A DNA stretch of 64,000 nt from contig NZ_JASBRW010000024.1 of the NCBI RefSeq assembly GCF_030149235.1, forward strand, positions 1-64,000, in the 5' to 3' direction. The stretch's first letter is position 1, and each line of letters opens with the position of its first letter. Made by a program: the position numbers and the translations under genes. Below, one piece after another: positions 40,159-49,752 of the stretch. The DNA is from Maricaulis sp. (GTDB taxonomy: Bacteria; Pseudomonadota; Alphaproteobacteria; Caulobacterales; Maricaulaceae). The notes beneath the pieces were generated by a model that was not told where the DNA came from, did no database searches, and worked only from the letters and a program-made list of their open reading frames with translations.

Positions 40159-41121
40159 TTACTGGATACGCTCGACGCTGATGCCACGCTCGACCAGCAT
40201 GTCGATCACGCTGTCCTTGCCGACCAAATGACCCGCACCGACAGCGATAAAGGCGTCCTGGTCTTCCGCCAGGAAGATTTCGATCTGGTCCACCCAGTTT
40301 CGATTACGGCCAGCGAAAACCGCCTCGAACATTCCCGGCGCTGTCGTCCGGGCCTCGGCGACCAGGACATCGTCAAGTCGCTGGACATTGCCGGTACGCC
40401 AGGCCTCAACGCCATTCTGGATCATCTCATCCATGGCAATGATGTCCTCGAGTCCGAGGTCGAAGCTGGCGAGCAATTCCGCCTCATCCAGACCGGCCAG
40501 GGTTTCCAGCTGGAACGTAGCCGTCTCCAGATAGCCCAAAGTGTCACCCTCTTCTGCGGCCTGGGCCAGAACGCTGGTCTCGACCCCGGAAGCCGGATCA
40601 AACCCGGCCTGGGAATAGGCAATCTGCGCCAAGCTCAGCGACGCCAACCAGGGACGCATCTGTTCCAGCGCGGCCAGCGGTACACCGTAGTGGGCCAGGG
40701 CGGTTTCAAAACGCGCGGCACGCTCTTCACCCAGGGTATCGCTCAAAGTGACACCGGCCTGGTTAAGTCCCAGCTGCGGGATCAGAGCCTGGATTTGCGC
40801 CTGCGCTTGCGGGCTCTGAACATCCGCCTCGACAATCGTCCGCGGTGAGGCCGCCATCGCCTCTGCATAGGCGTCCGAGTGCCACTGCACCGCCGAAGGA
40901 AGCAGGTGGAAGGTGCCGTAGAGATACAGCGTCGTATTCTCATCGGTGACCTTGTACATGGCCGGCGCGTCAATCGCTGGAGACGGGTCGGCCTGCACAT
41001 CCTCGGCGAGGGCCGCCGTCGAGCCCATCAACCCAGCTATCAGGGCGACACAGGTCGCGCAGCCAGATTTTGTCCGGGTGTTGTCATGCCTGTCAAAAGC
41101 GTTCGGGAGGTTGAATTTCAT
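40159..41121 (-). CDS. TraB/GumN family protein, exported
   Basis: NTTLYLYGTFHLLPSAVQWHSDAYAEAM; FIAVGAGHLVGKDSVIDMLVERGISVERI. Confidence 0.9.
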   Translation of the reverse strand: MKFNLPNAFDRHDNTRTKSGCATCVALIAGLMGSTAALAEDVQADPSPAIDAPAMYKVTDENTTLYLYGTFHLLPSAVQWHSDAYAEAMAASPRTIVEADVQSPQAQAQIQALIPQLGLNQAGVTLSDTLGEERAARFETALAHYGVPLAALEQMRPWLASLSLAQIAYSQAGFDPASGVETSVLAQAAEEGDTLGYLETATFQLETLAGLDEAELLASFDLGLEDIIAMDEMIQNGVEAWRTGNVQRLDDVLVAEARTTAPGMFEAVFAGRNRNWVDQIEIFLAEDQDAFIAVGAGHLVGKDSVIDMLVERGISVERIQ

Positions 41122-41171
41122 GGGATTTGCCCTTTCCAAAACCGTACGATATGTTGTTTTTGTTACTTGGT

Positions 41172-41191
41172 ATGTTGTACATGTATAACAT
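41172..41191. promoter_or_regulatory. 20-bp near-perfect palindrome, candidate operator
   Basis: ATGTTGTACA|TGTATAACAT, single mismatch between arms, in the divergent intergenic region; extra half-site ATGTTGT at 41151. Confidence 0.55.
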
Positions 41192-41230
41192 TCTGGTGAT
41201 TAGGTCAACACATTCTGTGGAGGATTGAAC

Positions 41231-41722
41231 ATGCCCCCCATTGCCCTTTGGTTTGCACGGCTCGTCGCCCCCCTCTGCATGACGATCCATGCGGCAGGAA
41301 TTATCCTCTGGGGCATTCATGGCGGCGGCCCCGACAGTGCGGGGGTCCAGCTGATGGTATTTTCCTGGGTCGTAGTACTCGCCTATTCCTGCATACGGTG
41401 GCTGCAGGGTGACTACATCCAGCGCGCCCTCAATCTGAAACCCTGGATCAAGCAGACTGACGCAGCTGTTCTGGAACAGGCGCGGATTGCTGCGACAAGA
41501 ACCGCCTTCAGCCTGCTGGTCCTGATCGGCATGCTGATCGGCGTTACCATCGAAGGCCTGGTTCTCGGGGATGAGCTTGCTCCGGAAGACGCGCTCAAGA
41601 CCGCGCGTTTCATGTTCGTCAGCCTGTCCTTTATCGGCCTGACCGGCGCTGCCCTTCCGACCGCACTCATGGCCTGGTCGATCCCGCCCCTCGGCGAAGA
41701 TGAAGATGATCATGGGAACTAA
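41231..41722 (+). CDS. Multi-TM hypothetical membrane protein
   Basis: About four hydrophobic segments; overlaps the XRE regulator start. Confidence 0.65.
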   Translation: MPPIALWFARLVAPLCMTIHAAGIILWGIHGGGPDSAGVQLMVFSWVVVLAYSCIRWLQGDYIQRALNLKPWIKQTDAAVLEQARIAATRTAFSLLVLIGMLIGVTIEGLVLGDELAPEDALKTARFMFVSLSFIGLTGAALPTALMAWSIPPLGEDEDDHGN

Positions 41723-41954
41723 AGTCCATAACCGCATCGCCGTCCTGCGCACCGAACGCGGCCTGTCACGCAAAGAGCTGGCCGAAGCTGTGGGGGTCAA
41801 TTTCCAGACCATCGGCTATCTGGAGCGTGGCAATTACAACGCCTCGCTCGAACTGGCGCTGACCCTGTCGGAGTTCTTCGGCCTGCCAGTCGAGATGATC
41901 TTCTCGCTCAAGCCATTCAAACCCTTGTCGGAGGAACTATCCGCCAAGCGCTAA
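41700..41954 (+). CDS. Small XRE-family HTH regulator
   Basis: VHNRIAVLRTERGLSRKELAEAVGVNFQTIGYLERGNYNASLELALTLSEFFGLPVEMIFSL. Confidence 0.9.
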   Translation: MKMIMGTKVHNRIAVLRTERGLSRKELAEAVGVNFQTIGYLERGNYNASLELALTLSEFFGLPVEMIFSLKPFKPLSEELSAKR

Positions 41955-42055
41955 TACCCGCCGAGCGGTGCGCCGGCCGTTCAGGGCGATTGCTGGAGGG
42001 ATGGGCGAGGCGAATTGTCGTAAGATCGATCCCGGCACTCAACGGGACAGGGAAA

Positions 42056-42298
42056 TGGCGCACCTCGGCGGAGGCACGTCGAACCCATCGGGTTCGCAAG
42101 CGCGACCGCGCGTCGGCCGGCCAGGTCGCCCCATCGGAGCGGTTCGCGGGGCGAACAAACGTGAGATCAAGAAAGTGGCGCACCTTGCGGGATTAGGTTC
42201 GAACTCTTCAGCCTTGAGCGCGTTCCATGTGAGCATCGACCCCAACGCCGACAGCGGCATCAGGCTCGGGTCGAGCGGAGCGGGAACAATGGAAAGGA
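42056..42298 (-). repeat. Two degenerate tRNA-Arg 3'-end-like repeats downstream of the tRNA gene
   Basis: TGGCGCACCT (complement of AGGTGCGCCA) at 42056 and 42176 with TCGAAC at matching spacing; same string at the true tRNA 3' end at 42299; spacing 120 and 123 bp. Confidence 0.55.
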
Positions 42299-42375
42299 TG
42301 GCGCACCTATCAGGATTCGAACCTGAGACCTCTGCCTTCGGAGGGCAGCGCTCTATCCAGCTGAGCTATAGGTGC
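42299..42375 (-). tRNA. tRNA-Arg (CCG), encoded CCA
   Basis: Reverse complement GCACCTATAGCTCAGCTGGATAGAGC..CTGCCCTCCGAAGGCAG..GGTTCGAATCCTGATAGGTGCGCCA. Confidence 0.94.
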
Positions 42376-42539
42376 GTTGAACGAGGACTGTTACCTGATG
42401 CGGGGGGCGGGTGCAATCGCGGCGGGCGGCGGTTTTGCCGCTGTGGCGCAGCTCAGCCGCGTCCGGTGCTGGACGGCGGCGGGGCGGGTTTGCCAAGGTG
42501 CGGTCCAGTTTGGCCCTCCCCCAGATCGCCGGAGTTCTC

Positions 42540-43628
42540 ATGACCGATCCCTTCTCCCCGCTCTCCCTGGCCCATGGGCCGGACTGGTCCAACCGCTTCA
42601 TGCTGGCGCCGCTGACCAATCTGCAAAGCCACAAGGACGGCACGCTCTCCGATGATGAGTTCACCTGGCTGACCAAGCGTGCCGAGGGCGGGTTCGGGGC
42701 GGTGTCGACCTGTGCCAGCCATGTGCGCGAGCGCGGTATCGGCTTTCCCGGCCAGCTCGGCATCTGGGGTGATCACCATCTCGAGGGCCTGACCCGTCTG
42801 GCCTCGGCCCTCAATGCGGCCGGTGCTCACTCCATCGTGCAATTACACCATGCCGGTATGCGCACCCCGGCCGAATTCATCGACGGTCCGCCGGAATGCC
42901 CCTCGGATAATGAGAAACACGGCGCCAAGGGGCTGAGCACGGACGAGGTCGAGGCGCTCAAGGATGATTTCGTCGCTGCCGCCAAACGGGCCGAGCAAGC
43001 CGGCTTCCATGGCGTCGAGCTGCACGGCGCGCATGGCTATATCTTGGGCCAATTCATCAGCCCGATGATTAATCAGCGCGACGATAAATATGGCGGTTCG
43101 CTGAAAAACCGCAGCCGCATTCTGTTCGACCTGATCGAGCGCGTGCGGGCTGAATGCGGTCCGGATTTCAGCCTCGGTGTGCGCCTGTCACCGGAACGTT
43201 TCGGCATGCAACTGGGCGAGATCCTCGAGATCGTCGAGCGCCTGTTTGCCGGCCAGGCCATTGATTATCTCGACCTGTCGCTCTGGGACACTTTCAAGAC
43301 ACCCGAGGAAGAGGGTTTCAAGGACAAGCCCCTGCTCAAGCACTTCACGGCGCTTGATCGCGGCCAGGTCCGCCTCGGCGCGGCCGGAAAGATCTCGACG
43401 GCCGCGGATGTATGCCGGGCGCTGGATGGAGGGCTCGACTTCGTGGTGCTGGGCCGCAGCGGCATCCTGCACCATGACTTCCCGCGCCAGATGCAGGCCG
43501 ATGCCGGTTTCGAGCCGGCGGCGCTGCCGGTCAGCCGGGAACATCTCAAGGCGGAAGGCCTGGGCCCGGCCTTTATCGACTATATGGCGAGCTGGGAGGG
43601 TTTTGTCGCCAGCGAGGAGACGGCCTAG
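42540..43628 (+). CDS. NADH:flavin oxidoreductase / Old Yellow Enzyme family
   Basis: NRFMLAPLTNLQSH; HHAGMR; GVELHGAHGYILGQFISPMINQRDDKYGGSLKNRSRI. Confidence 0.93.
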   Translation: MTDPFSPLSLAHGPDWSNRFMLAPLTNLQSHKDGTLSDDEFTWLTKRAEGGFGAVSTCASHVRERGIGFPGQLGIWGDHHLEGLTRLASALNAAGAHSIVQLHHAGMRTPAEFIDGPPECPSDNEKHGAKGLSTDEVEALKDDFVAAAKRAEQAGFHGVELHGAHGYILGQFISPMINQRDDKYGGSLKNRSRILFDLIERVRAECGPDFSLGVRLSPERFGMQLGEILEIVERLFAGQAIDYLDLSLWDTFKTPEEEGFKDKPLLKHFTALDRGQVRLGAAGKISTAADVCRALDGGLDFVVLGRSGILHHDFPRQMQADAGFEPAALPVSREHLKAEGLGPAFIDYMASWEGFVASEETA

Positions 43629-43999
43629 TATAGCCCGTCCGCATCACCGTCGCCGTCCACATCGCCGGAACCGCGGCGGCCACCCAGACTGTCCGGATCG
43701 GGGTCGTCATCGCGGCGGCGTTTGCCGCCCTGTTTGGCGCCATAGCCGGTCAGCCCCATACCCCAGTCCTTGTCAAAACCTTCGACACCGCGATTGCGGA
43801 AGCGCACTTTCGGACCCGGCCGCATCAGCCAGGCGTAGACAATAACGGAGAAGACAGCGCTAACGGCGATCAGGGTGAAGGCAAAGCCGGCACCCGCAGC
43901 GCCTTGCGGCTGGGCGTAGATGCCGAAGAACCAGGTCAGCGCGAGAAAGATCGGCACCGCCACGGCGAGTGCGAAAAAGCGTCGAATTGCCATCATCAT
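43625..43999 (-). CDS. Hypothetical membrane protein with acidic C-terminal tail
   Basis: Two TM helices; tail DDDPDPDSLGGRRGSGDVDGDGDADGLY. Confidence 0.55.
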   Translation of the reverse strand: MMMAIRRFFALAVAVPIFLALTWFFGIYAQPQGAAGAGFAFTLIAVSAVFSVIVYAWLMRPGPKVRFRNRGVEGFDKDWGMGLTGYGAKQGGKRRRDDDPDPDSLGGRRGSGDVDGDGDADGLY

Positions 44000-44131
44000 G
44001 ATCTGTCCTCCCAGCTTGCATCTTGCCCTTTCAGGGCAGGGCGAGACTGGCGTCAAACTGTGCCGGAAATCGGGCAAGGATTACGGGATTGGGCTCCTGG
44101 CTGTCCCACTTTCACCCGAGCCGGAAAACCG

Positions 44132-45088
44132 TCAGTCTTGCCGATTGTAGGTCAGCGCCAGGAAGACATCTTCCAGGTCCGGCTCCTCGGTCCGCAGATC
44201 ATCAATGCGGCCGCCCGAGGCCCGGAATTTCTCGATCATGTCCGCCACGGATTGCTGGCCATAGCGATAGGTGATGGCCAGGGCGCCATCTTCGCGGATT
44301 TCTGCCTCGTACTCGCTGAGCTCGCCGGGAACGGCATTGAGGGCTTCAACCGGCTCGATCACCAGCGTCTTCTTGTCCATGCGCTTGAGGAGCTGTTCCT
44401 TGGGCTCGCAGGCGACGACCTGACCCTGGTCGATGATGGCGATCTGGTCGCACAGCTCCTGGGCTTCTTCCAGATAGTGGGTGGTAAGGACAATCGTGGT
44501 GCCGCGAGCATGCAATTCACGCACATACTCCCAGAGCTGCCGGCGCAGTTCGATATCAACACCAGCTGTCGGCTCGTCCAGCACCAGAACGGGGGGCGCG
44601 TGGACCATGGCCTTGGCCACCAGAAGGCGGCGCTTCATACCGCCGGAAAGCTGGCGCACATAGGCGTCGCGCTTGTCCATCAGCCCGACCGCTTCGAGCA
44701 ATTCCTCGGTGCGGCGTTCGGCCTTCGGCACGCCGTAGAACCCGGCGATCAGTTCCAGGGTCTCATAGGGCGTGAAGAACACGTCCATATTGATTTCCTG
44801 GGGAACGATGCCGATCGCCGCGCGCGCGGCTCGACTGTCCTTGTCGATATCAATGCCCCAGGTCCGGACCGTGCCCGAGGTTTTCTTCACCAGGCCGGCA
44901 AAGACATTGATGAAGGTCGACTTGCCCGCACCATTGGGCCCCAGCAGCCCGAAAATCGAGCCACGCGGGATTTTCAGATCGATACCCCTGAGGGCCTCTT
45001 TCGGCGGCGCCTTGGCCGATCCGGCATAGGTCTTGCGCAGATCGATGGCTTCAAGGGCGAAATCAGGCAGTTTCAATGTGTCGGACAT
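44132..45088 (-). CDS. ABC transporter ATP-binding protein (ABC-2 type)
   Basis: GLLGPNGAGKSTFINVFAG Walker A; YVRQLSGGMKRRLLVAKAMVHAPPVLVLDEPTAGVD. Confidence 0.94.
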   Translation of the reverse strand: MSDTLKLPDFALEAIDLRKTYAGSAKAPPKEALRGIDLKIPRGSIFGLLGPNGAGKSTFINVFAGLVKKTSGTVRTWGIDIDKDSRAARAAIGIVPQEINMDVFFTPYETLELIAGFYGVPKAERRTEELLEAVGLMDKRDAYVRQLSGGMKRRLLVAKAMVHAPPVLVLDEPTAGVDIELRRQLWEYVRELHARGTTIVLTTHYLEEAQELCDQIAIIDQGQVVACEPKEQLLKRMDKKTLVIEPVEALNAVPGELSEYEAEIREDGALAITYRYGQQSVADMIEKFRASGGRIDDLRTEEPDLEDVFLALTYNRQD

Positions 45089-45166
45089 GTCGGCTCGCGA
45101 TTGACGGGCACGGGGTTGGCGCCATAGTTAGGGTCCTCTTTTCGTCCTGTCCATGAGGGCTTGTCC

Positions 45167-45364
45167 ATGGCTGAAGCTGCCAATTCCATTCCGCCGTCGG
45201 AAATCATCGTCACTTCAGAGCATCGTATCGCCTGTGATGGCGGCGGCGGCGCGCTCGGCCATCCCAAGGTTTTCCTGGAAATGGGCGAGGGCGATTTCGT
45301 GGAATGCCCCTATTGCGACCGCCGCTTTGTGCGTGCCGGTTCCAGTGAAGACCCGAACGCCTAA
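45167..45364 (+). CDS. Small zinc-finger (zf-CHCC / NDUFS6-like) domain protein
   Basis: IACDGGGGALGHPKVFLEMGEGDFVECPYCDRRFV. Confidence 0.9.
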   Translation: MAEAANSIPPSEIIVTSEHRIACDGGGGALGHPKVFLEMGEGDFVECPYCDRRFVRAGSSEDPNA

Positions 45365-45376
45365 GCCCCCGATATT

Positions 45377-46888
45377 GTGACAGGCACGCTCAGTCAGCGG
45401 ATCGGTTTGATCCTAGGTCTGGTGCTCGCGGTCGGACTACAGCTCCTGCCGCGCCCGGAAGGATTGTCCGCTGAAGCCTGGCTGCTGGCCTCGCTCGGCC
45501 TGATGATGGCGAGCTGGTGGGCCACCGAAGCGCTGCCGATCGCCGCCACGGCGCTGGTGCCCATCGCCCTCTTCCCGCTGCTGGGCATTACCTCGACCGG
45601 CGCTGCCACCGCACCCTATGCCAGCCCCATCGTCATGCTTTTGCTGGGCGGGTTCATCGTCGCCCTGGCGATCGAGAAATGGAATCTGCACGCCCGTATC
45701 GCGCTTAATGTGGTGAAGACATTCGGCTCGCGACCGGCCGCCCTGGTGGGTGGTTTCATGGTCGCCTCGGCCCTGCTCTCCATGTGGATCTCCAACACGG
45801 CGACAACGCTGATGATGATCCCGATCGCGCTCAAAGTGGCCGAGGAAGTGGACCGCGAAGGCGCGACCTCGGCCGGTTTCGCCACGGCGCTGGCCCTCGC
45901 GGTCGCCTATGCCGCCTCCATCGGCGGCATGGCCACGCCGGTCGGGACACCGACCAATCTTATCGGTATCGGTTACCTGGAAAACGAGTTCGGCCGCTCG
46001 ATCGATTTCGCCCAGTGGATGGCGATCGGCCTGCCGGTGGTGATTGTCATCATTCCCATCGCCTGGCTGATCATCACCAAATGGGTGTTCAAGCTGAAAT
46101 CGGGCAGTGAAAGCGCCGCGGCGCGCGAGCATCTGCAGGCGGAAATCAAGAAGCTCGGCCCGATGACGGCACCGGAATTCCGCGTTGCGCTGCTGTTCGG
46201 TACCGTTGCCATCTTGTGGGTGGGCCGGGTCCTGCCCGGAGAGCTGATTGGTCAGCCCGGCATGGACTGGGGCTGGAATCCGCTCCTGGCCTGGCTTTCG
46301 ACCCGGCTCGACCTGCCGATCACCCTCGCCCTCGGTAACACCCAGATCGCCGTCATGGGCGCACTTCTGGCCTTCCTCATCCCGGCCGGCGGCAAGGAAG
46401 GCCAGGGCCGGGCCCTGATGGACTGGCAGGGCGTGTCGCGCCTGCCCTGGAATGTCATCATCCTGTTCGGCGGCGGCCTCTCGCTCGCCGCGGCCCTGTC
46501 TTCAACGGGCCTCGCCAACTGGCTCGGCGGTCAGATGAGCTTCCTGGAGACCTGGCCGACGCCGCTCCTGGTCCTGGCCATGGTCGCCGTCGTTGTTTTT
46601 CTGACCGAGGTGACCTCCAACGTCGCCACCACCACGGCCTTCCTGCCGGTGCTCGGCGTCCTCGCAGTCAATGCCGGCGTGCCGCCGGAGCATCTCGTCG
46701 TCCCGGTCGCGATCGCCGCCTCGACCGCCTTCATGCTGCCGGTCGCCACGGCGCCGAACGCCATTGTCTACGCCTCCGGTGCCGTCACCCAGGGCCAGAT
46801 GATCAAGACCGGCTTCCGCATCAACCTGGCGGCCATTGCGGTGATCAGCGTCATCGGTGTGCTGCTGGCGCCGGTGTTCTTCGGTTAG
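45377..46888 (+). CDS. SLC13/DASS family sodium-dicarboxylate/sulfate symporter
   Basis: MWISNTATTLMMIPIAL; GGMATPVGTPTNLIGIGYL; FLTEVTSNVATTTAFLPV. Confidence 0.93.
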   Translation: MTGTLSQRIGLILGLVLAVGLQLLPRPEGLSAEAWLLASLGLMMASWWATEALPIAATALVPIALFPLLGITSTGAATAPYASPIVMLLLGGFIVALAIEKWNLHARIALNVVKTFGSRPAALVGGFMVASALLSMWISNTATTLMMIPIALKVAEEVDREGATSAGFATALALAVAYAASIGGMATPVGTPTNLIGIGYLENEFGRSIDFAQWMAIGLPVVIVIIPIAWLIITKWVFKLKSGSESAAAREHLQAEIKKLGPMTAPEFRVALLFGTVAILWVGRVLPGELIGQPGMDWGWNPLLAWLSTRLDLPITLALGNTQIAVMGALLAFLIPAGGKEGQGRALMDWQGVSRLPWNVIILFGGGLSLAAALSSTGLANWLGGQMSFLETWPTPLLVLAMVAVVVFLTEVTSNVATTTAFLPVLGVLAVNAGVPPEHLVVPVAIAASTAFMLPVATAPNAIVYASGAVTQGQMIKTGFRINLAAIAVISVIGVLLAPVFFG

Positions 46889-46965
46889 GCCTTCAACACC
46901 TGCCCCATTAACCCCGCGCCGCAGCCGCGGTAGTGTCGCGACTCAATTCTGCGGGGAGCCTCCTT

Positions 46966-49752
46966 ATGGCCATCAATCGACCGGTCGACGAAAACTCTCA
47001 TGTCTATCTGATCGACGGGTCGGGCTATATTTTCCGGGCCTATCATGCCCTGCCGCCGCTGACCCGGTCGGACGGGACGCCGGTCGGGGCGGTGCAGGGC
47101 TTCTGCAACATGCTGTGGAAGCTGCTGGAGGACCTCAAGGGGGAGGACCAGCCGTCCCACCTGGCGGTGATTTTCGATCATTCCGGCAAGTCCTTCCGCA
47201 ATGATCTCTACCCGCAATACAAGGCCCATCGTCCGCCGGCGCCGGAAGATCTGGTGCCGCAATTTTCCATCATCCGCGATGCCACCCGGGCTTTCGGCAC
47301 GCCCTGTATCGAGATGGAGAATTACGAGGCCGACGACATCATCGCCACCTATGCCCGCATGGCCGAGGCCAAGGGTGCGGACGTCACCATTGTCTCCTCC
47401 GACAAGGATCTGATGCAGCTGGTCTCCGACCGCGTCTCCATGTTCGACGCGATGAAGAACAAGCGCATCCAGGCGCCCGAAGTGGTGGAGAAGTTCGGTG
47501 TCGGGCCGGACAAGGTGATCGACATCCAGTCGCTCGCCGGCGACAGTGTCGACAATGTGCCCGGTGTGCCCGGCATTGGTGTGAAGACGGCCGCCCTGTT
47601 GATCAATGAATACGGCGATCTCGACACGCTCCTGGCCCGGGCCGAGGAGATCAAGCAGAAAGGCCGGCGCGAGAAACTGCTCAACCATGCCGATGATGCC
47701 CGCATTTCGCGTGATCTGGTGACGCTGAAGGTCGACACGCCGGTCACCAATGACATGGCCGAATTCGGCCTCTCCGAGCCGGATCCGGAGACCCTGGTCG
47801 GCTTCCTCAAGGAGATGGAATTCCGCACTTTCACCCGCAAGGTCGAGGAGGCGCTGGGCGCCCCGGCGGCGGATGAAAGCGGCGATGCCACCGCCCCGAT
47901 CGACCGCTCCAAATATGAGTGCGTCACCGAGATGGCGGATCTGGAGCGCTGGATCGCGCGCGCCGGTGAAGTCGGCCATGTCGCGGTCGACACCGAAACC
48001 GATGCACTTTCGGCGACCGCCTCCGGCCTGGTCGGGATTTCCCTCGCCACCGCGCCGGGCGAGGCCTGTTATATCCCGCTCGCCCATATCGACCCGGAAG
48101 GCTCCGGCGACATGTTCGACACGGGTGCCGCGCCGGACCAGCTCGATATGGACAAGGCCCTCGCAGCACTCAAGCCGATGCTGGAAGATCCGGCCATTCT
48201 CAAGATCGGCCAGAATTTCAAATATGATCTCGGCGTGCTGTCACGCTATGGCATTGATGTCGCGCCCTATGACGACACCATGCTCTTGTCCTATGTCATC
48301 AATGCCGGGCTGGAAAAGCATGGCATGGACGCGCTGGCGGAGAAGCATCTCGGTCATCAATGCATCCCCTTCAAGGAGATCTGCGGCAGCGGCAAATCCC
48401 AGATCACCTTTGACAAGGTGCCGCTCGACAAGGCGACGCTCTATGCCGCCGAAGACGCGGATGTGACCCTACGCTTGTGGGAGATCCTCAAACCGGCCAT
48501 GGTCGGGCGCAAGAAGGCGACGGTTTACGAAACCCTGGAACGGCCGATGCCGGCGGTGCTGTCGGAAATGGAGCGCGCGGGCATCAAGGTCGACCCGGAC
48601 CAGCTGCACCGCCTCTCCTCCGACTTCGCCCAGAAAATGGCCGCCGCCGAAGCCGCCGCGCATGAGGCGGCAGGGCGTGAATTCAATGTGGCGTCACCGA
48701 AGCAAATTGGTGAAATCCTGTTTGGTGAAATGGACTTGCCCGGTGGCAAGAAAACCAAGACCGGGGCCTGGTCGACCGACGCCAAAGTGCTCGATGAGCT
48801 CGCCGGGGCGGGCCATGCCATGCCGGTCGCGCTCTTGGAATACCGCCAGTTTGCCAAGCTGAAATCGACATATGCGGACGCGCTGCTAGATCACATCAAT
48901 CGTCAGACGGGCCGCGTCCACACCTCCTTCTCGCTCGCCGCGACGACGACCGGTCGCCTGTCCTCCACCGAGCCCAACCTGCAAAACATCCCGATCCGCA
49001 CCGAGGAAGGCCGCAAGATCCGGGAGGTTTTCATCGCTGAACCGGGCAATGTCCTGGTCGCCGCCGACTATTCCCAGGTCGAGCTACGCCTGCTCGCGCA
49101 TATCGCCGGTGTCGATGCGCTGAAACAGGCCTTCCGCGACGGTGTCGATATTCACGCCATGACCGCCTCGGAGGTTTTCGATACCCCGATCGAGGGCATG
49201 GACCCAATGGTCCGCCGCAAGGCCAAGGCGATCAATTTCGGCGTCATCTACGGCATTTCCGCCTTCGGCCTGGCCAATCAGATCGACGTGTCCCGCGAAG
49301 AAGCCAAAGCCTTTATCGACGCCTATTTCGAGAAATTCCCGGGTATTCGCGCCTATATGGACGCGATGAAACAGCAGGTTGCCGACACCGGCTATGTCGA
49401 GACGATTTTCGGCCGCCGCGCCCATTTCCCCTCGATCAAGGACAAGAACCCGAACATGCGCATGTTCGCGGAACGCCAGGCCATCAACGCCCCGATCCAG
49501 GGCTCGGCTGCCGATGTGATCCGCCGTGCCATGATCCGCATGCCCGGCGCCATCACCAAGGCCAATCTCGACGCCCGCATGCTGCTGCAGGTGCATGACG
49601 AACTCGTCTTCGAAGTCCCCGAGGCCCAGGCGGATGACCTCATCGCCCTGACCCAGGATGTGATGATGAATGCCTGCCGCCCGGCGCTGGAGCTCAGCGT
49701 GCCGCTGGTGGTGGATGCGAAGGCGGGGGCGACCTGGGGTGAGGCGCACTAA
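46966..49752 (+). CDS. polA: DNA polymerase I
   Basis: 5'-3' exonuclease domain (LIDGSGYIFRAYHALPPLTRSDGTPVGAVQGF), 3'-5' exo (VDTETDAL), polymerase (VAADYSQVELRLLAHIAG, RRKAKAINFGVIYGIS, MLLQVHDELVFE). Confidence 0.98.
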   Translation: MAINRPVDENSHVYLIDGSGYIFRAYHALPPLTRSDGTPVGAVQGFCNMLWKLLEDLKGEDQPSHLAVIFDHSGKSFRNDLYPQYKAHRPPAPEDLVPQFSIIRDATRAFGTPCIEMENYEADDIIATYARMAEAKGADVTIVSSDKDLMQLVSDRVSMFDAMKNKRIQAPEVVEKFGVGPDKVIDIQSLAGDSVDNVPGVPGIGVKTAALLINEYGDLDTLLARAEEIKQKGRREKLLNHADDARISRDLVTLKVDTPVTNDMAEFGLSEPDPETLVGFLKEMEFRTFTRKVEEALGAPAADESGDATAPIDRSKYECVTEMADLERWIARAGEVGHVAVDTETDALSATASGLVGISLATAPGEACYIPLAHIDPEGSGDMFDTGAAPDQLDMDKALAALKPMLEDPAILKIGQNFKYDLGVLSRYGIDVAPYDDTMLLSYVINAGLEKHGMDALAEKHLGHQCIPFKEICGSGKSQITFDKVPLDKATLYAAEDADVTLRLWEILKPAMVGRKKATVYETLERPMPAVLSEMERAGIKVDPDQLHRLSSDFAQKMAAAEAAAHEAAGREFNVASPKQIGEILFGEMDLPGGKKTKTGAWSTDAKVLDELAGAGHAMPVALLEYRQFAKLKSTYADALLDHINRQTGRVHTSFSLAATTTGRLSSTEPNLQNIPIRTEEGRKIREVFIAEPGNVLVAADYSQVELRLLAHIAGVDALKQAFRDGVDIHAMTASEVFDTPIEGMDPMVRRKAKAINFGVIYGISAFGLANQIDVSREEAKAFIDAYFEKFPGIRAYMDAMKQQVADTGYVETIFGRRAHFPSIKDKNPNMRMFAERQAINAPIQGSAADVIRRAMIRMPGAITKANLDARMLLQVHDELVFEVPEAQADDLIALTQDVMMNACRPALELSVPLVVDAKAGATWGEAH

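Noticed and set aside
42056-42375. Genomic island att site at tRNA-Arg
   Set aside because: No integrase or mobile-element gene nearby and inter-repeat spacers are only about 120 bp; kept as a tRNA-tail repeat finding instead.
43904-45127. 407-aa plus-strand ORF
   Set aside because: Antisense to the ABC transporter ATPase gene.
46885-48087. 400-aa minus-strand ORF
   Set aside because: Shadow of polA.
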